Part shown: piece by piece, positions 12,801-27,800 of the stretch
Numbering within the stretch: the first letter of the stretch is position 1
How the letters are laid out: each line of letters opens with the position of its first letter
DNA from: Epiperipatus broadwayi
Lineage: Eukaryota; Onychophora; Udeonychophora; Euonychophora; Peripatidae
Assembly: GCA_028023455.1 (NCBI GenBank)
Contig: JAQFVV010000208.1
Span: forward strand, 1,118,001 to 1,182,000
Length of the DNA stretch: 64,000 bases
Reading direction: 5' to 3'
Program-made: the position numbers and the translations under genes
The notes under the pieces: generated by a model
Told to the model about the DNA's origin: nothing
The model's database searches: none
What the model saw: the letters and a program-made list of their open reading frames with translations, nothing else

Positions 12801-15800
12801 CTTAAACAAAACAAGAAGTTTAGGTTCAGAAACCATGTTAATCAAGTTAAACATTTCCTGGCTCTAAACCTAATTATATTTCCACCTTAAACTCATCTAC
12901 TCCTTATATTATTATCTTATATTTTTCTAGATTACCTCCCTCCCCCCTGTATTGTTGTTTCGCTAATCTCACTATCCTATCCTCATATTGTATAATTTCA
13001 TTATAAAAACCTAAACAAATAATCATAAAAGATTTAATTCTATCATCCCTTTTCTCCTCCTCTCTATTCAGTTTATTAAACCATCTGTGAAAAAGATATT
13101 CAATTTATTCTGATGATTTTTCAATACCCTATATTCCAAAAATAAATGTTCAGTACTTTCCCTCCCATCTCCATATAAACTACATTTACAATCCTAATCC
13201 TTATTTCACTTTTACTTGATTTATCTTATATCTACAGCTTCCATGCTTGCAGTAAATAACAATAAAGTTATTTAATGTTGTCACACACCTTTCATATTTT
13301 ATATAATTTTATTCTTCTATAACTAGTATTTGCAAATGATAGCATTTATGCATTCTCTATTAATATATATTACTTTTTATAAATCTCCACATATAAACTC
13401 TAATGCAAATTTTTTTATGTAATTCCTTTAATTTTCTAACAGCTTCGAGTGTCCTGCAGTCTTCATCAGAACTTTTGCATATCCTTTCTCTTTCTTTTTA
13501 AATTTTCTTTTTTTTTTTTTTTAAATTTTATGCAAAAGCTCTGATGAAGACTGCAGTTCGACTGTTAGAAAATTAAAGGAATTATATTAAAAATTTTGCA
13601 TTAGAGTGTATATGTGGAGATTTATAAAAAGTAATATATATGAAGGAATGCGAAAAAAGTAAAAGAGAAGATATAAGAATAATACATTCTCTATTAGCTT
13701 ATTATTTAGCAAAGAAGAAAGATATCACATAATAACCAAATTCTAAATTGGATCAACACAATTTTCACTTCTAGTTCATAATAATAGCACAATATAGAAA
13801 TATCATGTACAAAAGGAATATTATTAGACAGGTATTAAAAGAAAAAAATAGTTATGCAAATATGAAATGATAGCAAAAAAAGTGGTATGAACATGAAATC
13901 AGATCATTAAGACATGAATTAATGTTAATGGAATATTATAAATTATTTAAAATTTACAAAAATATACAGGTTACTAATTAATATAAGTTAAAAAAAAAAA
14001 AGCACTATGTATAAAAATTTCCTGAAAATTACCTCTCCAGGATCATTATACCATAATTCTTCATGCAGTCGGTCCGGGTGTTGTTTCTTTCTATTAAGCT
14101 CTTCCATAACATTGTAATCAGAATCCTCATCATCATCTTCCTCATTGTCAGAACTGCTTTCACTACTGCTACTGGTTTCTGAGGAATCATCTGCAAATAT
14201 AAATAAATCAGAAGTTGCTTTCTAATTAGAATTTTAAGACAATTTGCATTTAAATCAAATTTCAAACTAAAGATTAACTTAAACATGCATATGACCATCA
14301 TCATATGCCTTCTCACATGCTTTCACCCTATTTTACTGCTATACTATCTATTGATTACTCTAGCTTACAATAGATGGCTCTGGAGTAAGGTGAAAGATTA
14401 CTCTTAAAAATACCCTAAAAATTAAAATTGTTTTAAATATTCAATGGATAATTGTGCATTAATATTAATAAGTATATATTTCCTTAACTGTGTTCAAATC
14501 TGGAATAACCAAAACTTGGAAACTTTTCAAGATTTCAAACAGGCTTAAGATTTTTCTTTCCTAAGTAACCACACTCAGCTAGTCATTAAATCACTGAAAA
14601 TGGGTATCTAGCTATTCTTAGAGGATAAAACAAGAAAAAAAAAATTAAATTGTTACAGTCCATCAGTTGTCTAAGATAATAAGTTCTTAATAGAAGAAAG
14701 TAAACTAAATTGATATAAAATATTATATATTGAGATAATGTAGCCTAAATCCAACTACTTCAAACTTTAGAAGGCATAATTATTTAAAAAAAGAGTACAA
14801 TTTGATTTTCTACTTAAAAATAATATAAAGACAGAGGTTGTGTGATGTTTTGTTTGTGTTATAACAATCCTGACCACGGAATATAGAAATCTACAATCAT
14901 TAAAAATGAGGACACCCATATACCGAATTGGTGTCAGTTCTATATAATTATGTAAATAAGTTTTGACTTAGATTCAAAACATTAAAATATTTTTGAATTT
15001 GAAATTGATAACTTGACAGTAAAAAAAAAAAGGATTATACAATGGCTACTGGATGAAAGGTCTCATTAGAGCCAAAAAATCCAGATGCCCTAGATCCAGA
15101 TCCAAAACTCCTTGTTGATTAAAGTTATAAGCTAAAAATTAATCTAGGAATATAAGAAGACAGCACTAGATAGGATTTTGTTAAGTGTTATTACTTGATA
15201 TCTATTGATTATTCAAACTTACACAAGTTGGTGAAATTGGCCTCAATTAAAAAAAGAATTTCATATAAATGTTAATCTTTTAAAAGAATCTTAAATTGAA
15301 ATATAAATTTACATTTCTTCCTACAATTCTAAAAGAAGCTAATGATACTTATGTAAATTAATCATTATCTTAACCAAATTTAAAACACGTTATGTTACAT
15401 ATATGTTCATGTCAACTTTTGAAACATTCATTTTTTTTAATTTTTATTGCAAACAAGCTTTACAAGTTTATATAAATAAAATTTGTTGAAATCTTTCAGT
15501 TAGTGACATATACATATATAATAAAAACTTGTAACAAAAAATATAGTCTGCTTTTAAAAAAGGTGGGTTAAAAGAGTGCCAAGATATAAAATTAATTGTT
15601 AATACATGTTTGCAAAAATGAAAATAATGATACTTAAAGGATGAAGTGCTGTACCTAGCTTAAGTCTTCAAAAGATTTTCTTCTAACTATTCAGCTGAAA
15701 CTTGCAATTATGAAATCTCAAGATATTAAAGAACTTTACTTTTATTATTTGGTTTAATTCAAAACTTAATTGTAATAAGAAGTTGCATAAAAGTATTAAA

Positions 15801-18800
15801 ATTGTTTTGAAATTTGTTTCCTCATGCAAGAGGCAATTTGTTTTAAAGAATTATAGACTTTTTCTGGTACCATTATAGTAAGTGCTCTATGTCTTATGTT
15901 GGAGTCACTGAAACTTTATTGAAAATACTAATTAAAAAATGTAACATTCCTGAAAATTATAAACGTTTTATAAAAAATAATGGGAATATGTAATTTTTTT
16001 TTTTTGCTGTTGAGAAAAACATAATGCCAATGTCAAATTTTATGTCTACTTTTAAAATGCAAATTTAAAAAAAAGTGGAAATTTAAATAAAAAATAATAT
16101 TATACAAAATGCACTCCTTTCCCTTTTAAAAATTTAAGTAAATAACAGTAAACATTAGCTTAATGTAGTACAAGCAGAAAAAAAGCATATCTAACAAAAT
16201 AATCAAAGGTTCTTTTTTTTTTTTTGAAATTGAAACAAAATACAAAAAAAATATATAAAAAAGAGGATAAAGTGGATTCTATTTCTTTTTTAATTAGTGC
16301 TGAGTAATGTGAAAATCTTAAAAAAAGGCTGCAAAAAGGTCCAATTATTGTTTGCTGTGACATTTTCCAGAATATAAAATCCAGATGAATCTCTAATAGT
16401 TCTAAGGACATACCTCTCATCTTCAGAATTTTGCATCTGACTTCAGCCCACAAACATTCTATTGCCTGACTGTCAACTCTGCTCACTAGATAGAGAAATA
16501 TGCAGTGAATAGATAAATGCTGAAATCTCAAGGCATTGAGGTCCAGCTGACCATTCATTTGAGTGAATAATGATGGGAGTCAGAGTTGAACTGTTTTTGC
16601 ATAGACATATATAAGTAGCAGCGATCATACCCCTTTTCAAGCTAAACACCCTTGGTCTAATTGCCTGATCTGTGCTTTCATATCACAAGGTTCTTTCCTC
16701 CCCATTACTAATTGAATGACATCTTCTGCAGAATTGCATTTTCCTTTTAATCATAAAATACAATTTTTTTTCACTATTTAAATATTTATTTTCATATTAT
16801 TTTATAAAAATCAAATAATGTTCAGTATTTTATTAGTGCAAAAATAAGTGTCACATTTTGTGGAGATAACAGAAAATGTTCTTTATTGATGAGCATTTTC
16901 AGCAAAACAGAAAACATAGAGCTCATATTATATCAATACTCTTTTTATTTCTAAATGCAATAAAAAATTGCTTATTTGGCACAGTTAAATTTAAATTGTT
17001 TTGATTCAATAGAATAATAATTTGTACGAGTAAAAGAAAGATTTACTTTTGCCTTGTACTGAAAATAAATTTCATCTATGCTATGTCAAAATCTTGAATC
17101 GCAAGTAAATAATGACTTTAAAACACCTATTACTCCTCCAAAATTGTTTGTCCATTATAAATCTTTTTATATAACCCATTTTGGTCTTGCCAAAAATATA
17201 ACTGTATAAATACAGGGTGTTCCAGTGAAAAAGTGAGTAGTTCTTTCTCCAAACTGCCTGAAATACCATGTGCGAATTAACACGTATTATATAGCAGAAT
17301 CACTTTAGCTATTTATGACAAAAATTTGAAAGCAATAGCATTTCTGAATAATGAGTTACGACATGAATTATGATAGCATGTTTCATATCTCAACTCAAGA
17401 TGGAACAATATGTTAACATTAAACTTTGTTTTAAATACGACAAGACAGCTAGTGAAACATTTGAAATAATTCAAACTATATACGGCATTGAAATCATGAA
17501 TGGCAATATTTTCAAGCGGTTTTCATGATGGCATGGAAATTAATGAAGACCATCTACAAAGATAAAAAATGCATGATCATATTTCATTACTCTGACCCTG
17601 ATAGAATTCTAGTGCCTTAAAATTTTTGTGAAGAACAGCTAAACCATACTACACATTCAGCTATTATGAAAGTAATTTGGTATTAAAATAATTTATTAAT
17701 TTAATTTACTACAAAGAAAATTGTTGTTTACTGTATGTGATCTTTAGATCTTTTTAGATATGGACAAAACATGTACAGTGTATTCTAGATAAAAGATAGT
17801 TGGTTCTTTCTCCAAGTTGCTTGCATCACCATATTGAATTAATACGTTACATACCAACATAGTTTAGCTATTTACAACAAACATTTTAAGGCATTAGTGT
17901 ATCTAGATTACAAGTTATGACATAAAATATGACAGTATTTTATACCTTAACCTATGAAGGGGAAATGTGCTAGTAATAAATTTTATTTCAAATTGAGAAA
18001 AACTTGTTGTGAAATGTTTGAAATGACTCAAACTACATGTGGCAATGAAACTCTGAGTGGCAAGAATATTTTCAAGTGATTTGCAATATTTTGTGATGGC
18101 ACGGAGATTATTAAAACAATCTACAAGGATATAAAACATGTCTTATTTTCTGTATAATGCATAATCCAAACACACTAGCACTTTAAAATTTTTGTGATGA
18201 ATAGCTAAATTATGTCACTACGTAACAACTATGTTGAATCAAAGATGGCATTTCAGGCAACTTGGAGAGACAATCAGCTTGTGTATAGACTTGAAATATA
18301 TAATCATTTTAAATATTGATTGTATTCTTTTATATAAGGAAATAATAATATAAAATTTCACATGAATGCATATTTAATGATGTGGCCATCATATCATTTC
18401 ATTTAGATTTGATCAGACATATCCAATCAGATGATATTAAAACAGTTCTCTGAAATCATAAAAAGAGTAAGATCCCTAAAGAATATCTAGAAACTTTTTT
18501 AAAATATGGTGGTGAAATGTTTCAAAATTTCTGAATTTTTAAGTAAATAATCAAATGACTTTACTGCCCAGGATTTGATAAGAAGTTTGAGCTGCAGAAG
18601 TGACAGAGCTGACCTTAAGCTCCAGATTTTGCCACTCTAACAGGGCACCAAATCATGCAGGGTAAAATAATAAAGCAGCTTTATTACTAGGAATTTGTAA
18701 GAAGTTCTAATGCCAGAGCAGGAATCAATCTAAAGACTTTATGCTTAAGAAGCTGACACTCTACCACTGGCATTAATTTAAAGCACGTAGGACAAATAAT

Positions 18801-21800
18801 CAAATAGCTTTATTGCTAGCGAGTTCGTAAAAAAATTCAAGCAAAAGAGCTTTCAAGGATTGCGTTTAGTAGAATGTTTCCAATTATAAAAATGATCAGA
18901 GACTCAGTATATTTAAGGAATCAAGAAGTAGTATAGACATGATTATGATTTATTTAAATTAGTTATCAAGATAATTTATGATCACACTTGAAAGTATCTG
19001 GCTGCTCACAGATCATTTGGACTATACACCTACAATATGCTGGTATAATATAGAACATAATTACTGATGGCGGAAATCTGTGAAACATGAAAAAAAAAGA
19101 TGTTTCATACAATTGAATACTATGTTAAACAATGATTCTAGATTTTTATGACAGTAATCTTTAAAACAATTCATTGGCAGTTTCATGAATAGGCATTAAG
19201 ATTCAATGTAATTTTGACAATTATTGTTTTTAATTTGAACCAATTAAAAGCAAGGACTTCATTCTATTAGCTTCTAGATTTACAGCATGCTGATAGGAGC
19301 ACCATCCTTTCCCATTCAAAAAATCACTACGATAATGTCCTTATACTTTAGAATGGAATCTACAAAGAATTTGATTTAGTATTTAATAAGAGAGGGACGG
19401 ACACAGAATTTACCTTCTAAACAAGGAAGAAAAAACTAAAATAACATTTGTTTTGGATAATTATCAGTTTGAGAAGAAATTTGGATATGGTCGATGAAGT
19501 GAGGCAAAAACCTCAAAATGTAGCATTTAACAAGTTAAAAAACCGAGTGTTTCATCACAGAGATGCAACTATTTCAATTGAATTAGTTATATACAGTATA
19601 TTCTGCTATACTTTATGAAAAAGTAATGCAAATTGCTATTAATATAACATAAAGGCACTGGAAAATTTTTATTTCAAGAAACTCCATAATATTCTAAGAA
19701 TATGAATGTCAGGAATGTGTTTTTCAATTTTCTGAATATGATGATATTGAATTTATCAATGTCAGGGTACAATTTCTAAAGAAAGTTCTTTATGGTGGCC
19801 TTGAGGATGTCTTTCATAGAATGGCAGACCTCATTTTTGCTACATAAGTTTATTTTAAAAGATATCATATTGATTGCTTTCATTGAGATGATAAAGATGG
19901 GAATACAATGTGCTAAAGAGATACAGTGTTGGCATGATGGCATTCAGAAAAGTCTGTTGCCTAAGAAAATAAAGGTCCGAATCACAAAATGTTAAACATA
20001 CAGGCTAAAAATCAAGCTGGTGATATACTGGACATACTTGTGACCTATAGACTGATTTGAATAGTTACAATAGCAAAGCTATGGAAATTAATACCATAAG
20101 CAAAAGTTAAAAAGATCCCAACTCCAAAATGCTAAATTTTTGTTCATATTCATTTATATAACATATTTAATTATTTATCATACAAAGTAAATTAATAAAT
20201 TCACTCATTTTAAGGACCTTTCTTCCTCATATATGAAAAAAATACTAATTATTTCTCTAATGCATTAAATATTGGATGAACAATTATATATTTTTAATTA
20301 CTCATTGATTAATGATAATCAGACAATGTCATTTCAAAACTGCAAGAATACAGCATTTCTGACGAAACACAATAAAACAGTTGTATAAGCAAAGCCCTTG
20401 CGAAAATAAATGGCATTTTATAAATTTTTAGTTATATTATTTGTATAATGTACTGGTTGACATTTTGTAATCAGAAAAAATAAATTGTAAAAACTATCTT
20501 AAATAAAAAGTATTCATTTATTTAAGATTAATTGTTCATAGTCCAAACAAACCTAAAAAAAATTATTACTATTTTTATTTTATATAATTAAAAAAGTCCT
20601 CATATTTATATACTGTATTTATATTGATTTGGGCCTCTTATGTCATGAGACATTTGACTGCACTTAATAGCAGTTCGCCTATATATAATCATTATAAAAC
20701 TCATTATTGTATTCTTTGCCTCTCAAATTTTTTTTATTTTTTTATCCAGAATTAAAATGCTTCCTGTGTATTTAAAAGAACATATGATATTAAAATAAAA
20801 TAAAGATTAATCAAATGACTAGCTTTTAGAGTTCATAAGAAATTTGAACACCAGAAGTGACAAAGCTGGACACAATATGTGGATTTTAATCTGCTACTTT
20901 ATATCTATGCAAGACCATTTTAGGGCATGAATTTGATCCAGAAACCTTTAGCTCTCAAGTCCAATACCAATAGAAATAACATAACAAATAGAATCGTAAG
21001 CCATTGTCATGATATAGCTAAATATAATAAAAATACTCTTCAGAATTTGTGAGACAATATCAGTTCTGTACTTACATATAATAATTGTAAAAAAAGTTTA
21101 AAATGCTAAAATAATAAAAATAATTTTGTTTTAAAATAATATACTAAAAGTATATATTAGAAGTTCATAAACCATTAAAAAATATTGTCTGAAATTATAT
21201 TATAGAGGCACAAAACTAAGAAAATCTTTCACTTAAAACCAGAAAGTAGGAAAGCATGCGAATGGAATTCTCATAATGATATTTTATAAAGTTATAAATT
21301 AATAAATTTTTGTTTAAACAATTATTCAATAAAAAATTATTTTAAATTAATTCAAATTTTACCAGAATGTCCTTTATGATGACTTGGTAAGATTCTCTCG
21401 GGTGGCTCATAGGGAGGTTTAGAAGCTTTAACACGTGTAGACCTTTCAACCAATTCATAATTAAATTTCTCATGCAATTCTTTTAGTTTTGTCGTTGCAA
21501 GCATAATAATAGGATTCTGAAAATGTAAATATGTATTTTCTTTGTAGCTAAATAACTGAACATATAAATCCCCTTATCTCTCAGTACTAATATATACACA
21601 TGTGTTCTCAAAGCCTTGCGAAAGCAGCAGGTACTTAATAAAAATTATATGAAAATTCAATGCAGACTAAAATATGTGTTCTCTGGTTGATTTTAATTCC
21701 AAAGAAAATAATTGATAGAAAAGCAATCTTATATATTTGTTTGTTTTTAGGGGTGAATCCATGTTAATGACATAAGAGTACAATATCTTAAGCTTTTAGG

Positions 21801-24800
21801 TCATTAATGAAAATCGATTAATCAGAAAGTACTCAAAGCTTATGCAAGACTTTGAGTAATAAGTGAAGAAATAAGGCTTATATCACAACATTTATATATT
21901 AAACAATAAGAAGTATATTTTATGTTATTCTAATAAAAATTAGAATTTATGAAGTGAAGCTTACAGGAAATAATAATCGTTCTTGAAAGATAATATGATG
22001 TTCAAATACCAAGTGATAGAATCAACACAATAGTCACAATCAACAGTCAATTCAAATTATTTTTGTTTTCCTCAAATGGTTACCATAGCAAAAACTACAG
22101 ATCTTACTACTGTTCTAAACCATAATAATTAAATAATCAATTACAGATTGTTCAAGACATTTTTTTTTATTTGAAAATTTATTTCTGATGTAAGCATAAA
22201 TTGAATGATATTATATATATATAAAAAGCCATAAAGATTTTATCAGGAACAGATTGTATATTTTACTAAGTTGATTAATGATAACTAAACTCTCCATACA
22301 GTAGCACCATTCAGTGCAAACCAGAGTAATCAATGGATGATACTGTATGGAGAGTTTTGCCTCTGTGAAAAACAGCTTGTGTAAACATAAAGAATGGTGA
22401 TCATGTGATGTTTGATGGTTTAATATTGATAACTACTTAGTGATCATTCTTAGAAAAATATAATCTTAGATTATTAATATTATATTTCTTTATTTTACTA
22501 ATTCATTTGATAATAGCAAAGATGAAGTGTTTCACAAGGAAAGTCTGAATTAGTTGCTTGTCCCAATGACAAAAAAACGTAAGGAGAGGCCAGTCGATTA
22601 AATAGGAATATAAATGTAAATCTTATTAGTATAAGGAGCTAATTGGACCTAACTTCAACACAAGATAACCAAAAAACGCAGTTCATCTTTTTTTTGTTGA
22701 ATCAGTTATATTAGTGTTCTGTATTGTTTTGATGCAGTAACAGAATGGCAGACACACCTGTCATTTCCAGTGTTTGAACCCCTGAGCAAAACAAAACAAT
22801 TATTGTTTTATTTATATTGATATTAATACAATTTCACAATTAGATTTTGTAATTTTTGTTGTGTTTTTATAACAACTTGTTATAATATTTATAATAATGA
22901 GATTACTGGTGTTTTTTTTTTTTGTGTGTGTTGCATATTTGAAAATGAATGATTTTGATGTTACACAGTGAGAGCTATCTTAATTTTTATATATTTTCGT
23001 TCAACTTTTTTTTTTATAACTGAGCTATCTTAATTATAAACAAAATTATAAAAATAACAGTCACAGAATAAATCTGTAAATATATATTGTAACAAAACAT
23101 ATTCTTGTCAAATTGATGATATGTATATTGAACCGTGTTCGAATATGTGGATTCGAATCACCGGTCTCTTAGGCAGAGAAGAACATACTCGGAGAGTATG
23201 TATGTCCAAACGATAGCTATAAAGTATATAACTAGCGTTACATTTCCAGGACATAGCTTCTTCTCGGCTGTTGAGTTCAGCACCAAGTTCAAAGCACTTT
23301 TTTTTGTTTGTGTATAAACACGGGCGCCAGCTGCTTATTCTAAAAGAATACTAAAAGAATAGACAATGCACTTTGAATAGTGGCCACTAACTCAACGCCT
23401 AAATCCACGACTAGCTCAGTTGTTTGTAATCACTAATAGATTATACTTAATTAGTGGTTAAAAGACTTGATAAAAAGAATTGACCGACAAATAAAGTTTA
23501 ATTTTAAAGATAATTTATTAACTAACATTTATTTACTAAATTTAAACATTCTAATAAAACACACGCATATTTTAAATTAACATTTCTAAATAGTTTAAAT
23601 ATTCCTATAGATTTAATAACAGAACACTCTAATTTAACTAATAAACATTGTTATAATGATCACGCACATATTAACTCATGCACACACATAATAATGATAA
23701 TAAAGGACTACATAGCATTTGAAATTTAATCACACACATCAATAGTTCATTTATGTATGATATCGAGTTCATATAATTAGACTCTTGGAGGATTCGCACG
23801 AATTAATGAAATGCAATGGCTATTACAGTATAGAACAAAATAAGCAAATGTTTTTACCTAGGCTTTTTGAATGTTGACGTAGAATTTTGTTCTTTGGAGG
23901 CTGCTTTCGGTGAGGATATTTCCATTATAAATGCTTACCCGCCGGCTGGGACGTTTCCTTGCTGAGTTTCCTGATTTTCACGATTATTGCTATCGGAGAC
24001 AAATAGATACTGATGGAGATTTTCTAAGATGTTAAGCTGACATTATTTCACGGGCAGATCTGCTGTTTTCTCGGACATCTGGGCTGGAGGTGAACGTGCG
24101 TTCCAAAATATTCTCAGCACTGCATTTTGTTTCTTAACTGACTCAATTAATTTCCGAACTGCACTCTCTCAATAGCTTTGTGAACTCATTCACTGTCCGA
24201 TAAAAAAGTCTATTTATATCTGCAACGTGTTGTCGAAATATTTCCGGTGATAATCATTTGATAAATGTGTTGTTTTATTTTATTAATAGCCATTGCCGTT
24301 TTTTTTAATGATAATCTTTTATTTCGCATACATTTTATTTATTTACAAATCACATATATATATGCACATATATTTTTAATACAATTTACTATTTAGTTTT
24401 AACATTATTTTTTCTTTAATTAAAATTGAATGAAAAGAGATTTGTATGTTTTAACTTTTTTAAATTATATTTTTACGAATACTAATAAAACTCTTTACTT
24501 CCTTTTATAACCCTTAGTTTCATTTCTCAAACCAAGACTCCCCCTCCCCCCTTTTGACTAATTAATTGTAGCTTTTTTATTTCAAAAACTAACGCTAGAA
24601 AACTATTTAATTCTTATCTTTTTAGAAAACAAGCTGCAATAAATTCTTCAACATTTAATTTTATGTTTTTCTTTTATGAAAGATTACTTTAATAATAATT
24701 TTAGATAAAAATTATATGTGCCTATATCAATATAGGTACATTACACCGCCCTTCCTTTTGAGAGTAAAATGCGTCATTTTTGACCATTTTATCTCTGACA

Positions 24801-27800
24801 ATATTAAATCTTAATTTATTTATTTTTTTATTTTATTGACATGTTATTTATCTGTTTAATTCGATCACTTTAATCAAACCCTTTATTTTATTCATTTATT
24901 TAATCCTATAATTGTTACTCTTAAATCATTCATTTGACCTACTTATTTAACTTGATTTTATTGATTTTTAACTGTTTATTTACAAGCATTTCTTCTTACG
25001 TAATATGTGCGTGGGGAAAAAAATATTTTATTCAATAATGCCTCCTTGTTATTATTATTATTTCTAAATTTCATTTAGTATTATAACCGCCTGTCCGGTG
25101 GTTGTTTTTCTCTTTTCACTAACCTCAACGACCGGGCATTATATGTTCCTTTTTCCTCTATTCCCTGTTCTATCACAAACGCGTTATTACCGTATTGCCG
25201 TTTGATGATATAAGGGCCATCGTATATTGGCTGGAATTTCTTGTATATATGTTTTTCAGGATGACTCACCGGATGAACTCTCACCATGACCTCATCTCCC
25301 CTCCTGAATATAGCCTTAGGTCTTCCCTGCCTCTGCTGCCGTAGCCTGCCCATTTTTCTTAACCGGTTGAGCGCTTGCTTAGCATCTCTTCTCTGGTTGA
25401 TTGGATTTACCCCCACTGGCAATTTAGTCTCAAACGGATACGGAATATTTCTTCCAAAATGTAGCGAACAGGTTCGAATCCTGTAGACTCATTTCTTGAC
25501 CAGTTTATCATGTTGATTATTCGTGATGTTTCTTTCACCCATTTGCGATGATCATCCTGTATATAAACCCGAACTAGACACCCCAACTCCCTCATAACCC
25601 GTTCACATGGATTAGACTGAGGGTTACGAATCGACATAAGTATATGTCTTATCCCACGTCTGTCCGTCCATTTCTTCCATTCGCTAGATATAAAGGGCGT
25701 TCCATGATCCGACAGAATTCTGTCTGGAATTCCTACAGTTTTAAAGTATTGTTGCTCCAAAACTTGAATAGTCTGTCTTGCGTTCGCTTGGGCTACTGGA
25801 TATGCCACTACCAGCTTAGAAAACACGTCATATGTTACCATGAGATACTTCATTTTATTGAATGGAGGCAGAGGTCCATAGAAGTCTATCGCTAGTAAGC
25901 TGTTCGGCGTTGGGCATATATAGGTTGCAGAGGCCTGACTCCTGATGTGTTAGAAGGCTTGGTTGCTGAACATATGGTGCATCTACCAATCACGTCTGTA
26001 ATAGTGGCATTCATTCCTGGCCAGTAAAACCAATGACTCAGCCATCCTTCCACTTTATTTGCCCCATAATATCCGAAAGTGTTATGCGCATATTTAATCA
26101 TTTGCTCTCTCATGGCGACCGGAAGAATAATGCGTGTTTTTTTTTTTTTCCGTAACACACGCTGTAAGAGTTCTCCCTTTAAACAACAGTGATTTCGGTC
26201 CCTCCACAGCAGATTATTGGCTGTTTTCGTTACAGGCTGATTGCGTAAATACTCTATTATTTGTTTGCAATCGTTATCTTCCTCTTGCTGCTCCTTTAAT
26301 CTGTGCAACTCGTCTTCTATCACATTTCTTTTATATATTTTGGCGGCAGCTACATACGCTCTGTCGCAACTCAAGTGTTGTTCTTGAGCTACCGGATATC
26401 GGCTTAAGGTGTCTGCCACAATATTCTCTTTGCCACGACAGTAAGCCACTTTGTAATTAAATTCTTGCAGGAATAAGCTCCACCTTATTAGCCTGCTATT
26501 ATTCAAGAAGCTGTGATTAATAAATTCAAGGCTCTTATGGTCAGTGACTACTACCACTTCAGAGCCTACTAAATACTAACTGAATTTCTTGAACGCCCAC
26601 ACAATAGCCAAGGCTTCCTTCTCAGTTACAGTGTAGTTCACTTCCGGTCGCCTTAGTAAACGGCTTATGAAACAAAGAACTCTGTGCTGTCCCTTGTCCT
26701 GTATCTGAAATAGTGCAGCCCCCAATCCAAACCCGCTGCTGTCCGTTTGTACAAAGAATGGTTTGTCGAAATCGGGATATGATAGCATAACTTTATTTAA
26801 AAATCCTGCCTTCATGCTCTGAAAACTGCGCTCATGCTGCTCATTCCACACCCACGATTTCCCTTTTCTTAATAACTGCAATAATGGCTCCATGTCAAGT
26901 GAAAAATTTCTATAAAATCGATTATAGAAATTACAGAGTCCGAGAAAAGATTTAACATGTTTTTTATTCCGGGGTGTGGGGAATTCCTGTATTGCTCGGA
27001 TTTTTTCAGGATTAGGTAATATCCCTCTTTCTGTAATTATATGACCTAAAAACTTGACCTCGTCAGTCATTATCTTACTCTTATTTAAATTAATTCGAAT
27101 TCCCTTTATCTCACACTCCCCCAGCAACATTTCTAAATGCGCAAAGTGCTCATCTATACTTTCCGACGCCACCACAATGTCGTCTACATACATTATAACT
27201 AAATTCTTAATATCATCTGACAATACTTGATCCAGACATTGTATAAGCCCTGCCCCACTATTTTTTAGCCCAAAGGGAATCCGGTTAAAATTATATGCAC
27301 GTCCGTTATATTTAAATGCCGTATATTTCCGATCCTCTGGATGAAGTTTGATTTGCCAGTAGCTGGCAGTTAAGTCGAACGTCGAAAATATTTTCTTAAT
27401 TTGAAATTTCAATAACAATTCGCTCATAGGTGGTGGAGCATTAGTATCAGCTATTGTTATCTTATTTAACTGCCGTGCGTCCAAACATAACCGAATTGAT
27501 CCATCTTTTTTTTTTACAGTTACGATGGGGTTATTAAAAGGAGACGAACATTTAGATATAATCCCCCATCTAAGCATTTTGTCTATTTGTTCTTCTACTT
27601 CACGTCTATATTGATGAGGTATGAGATATGCATGGGCTTGATATGGTTGGTCTTTCATAAGCCTTATCCTGTGTTCATACCCTTGGATTACCCCCGGAAC
27701 CTCGGAAAATACGCTTTCATGTCTATTGAATAGTTTCTTCAGTTGGTCTCTTTGATTGTCATTTATGCATTTTGACTCATCCACCTTTTCCCCTATTTCC

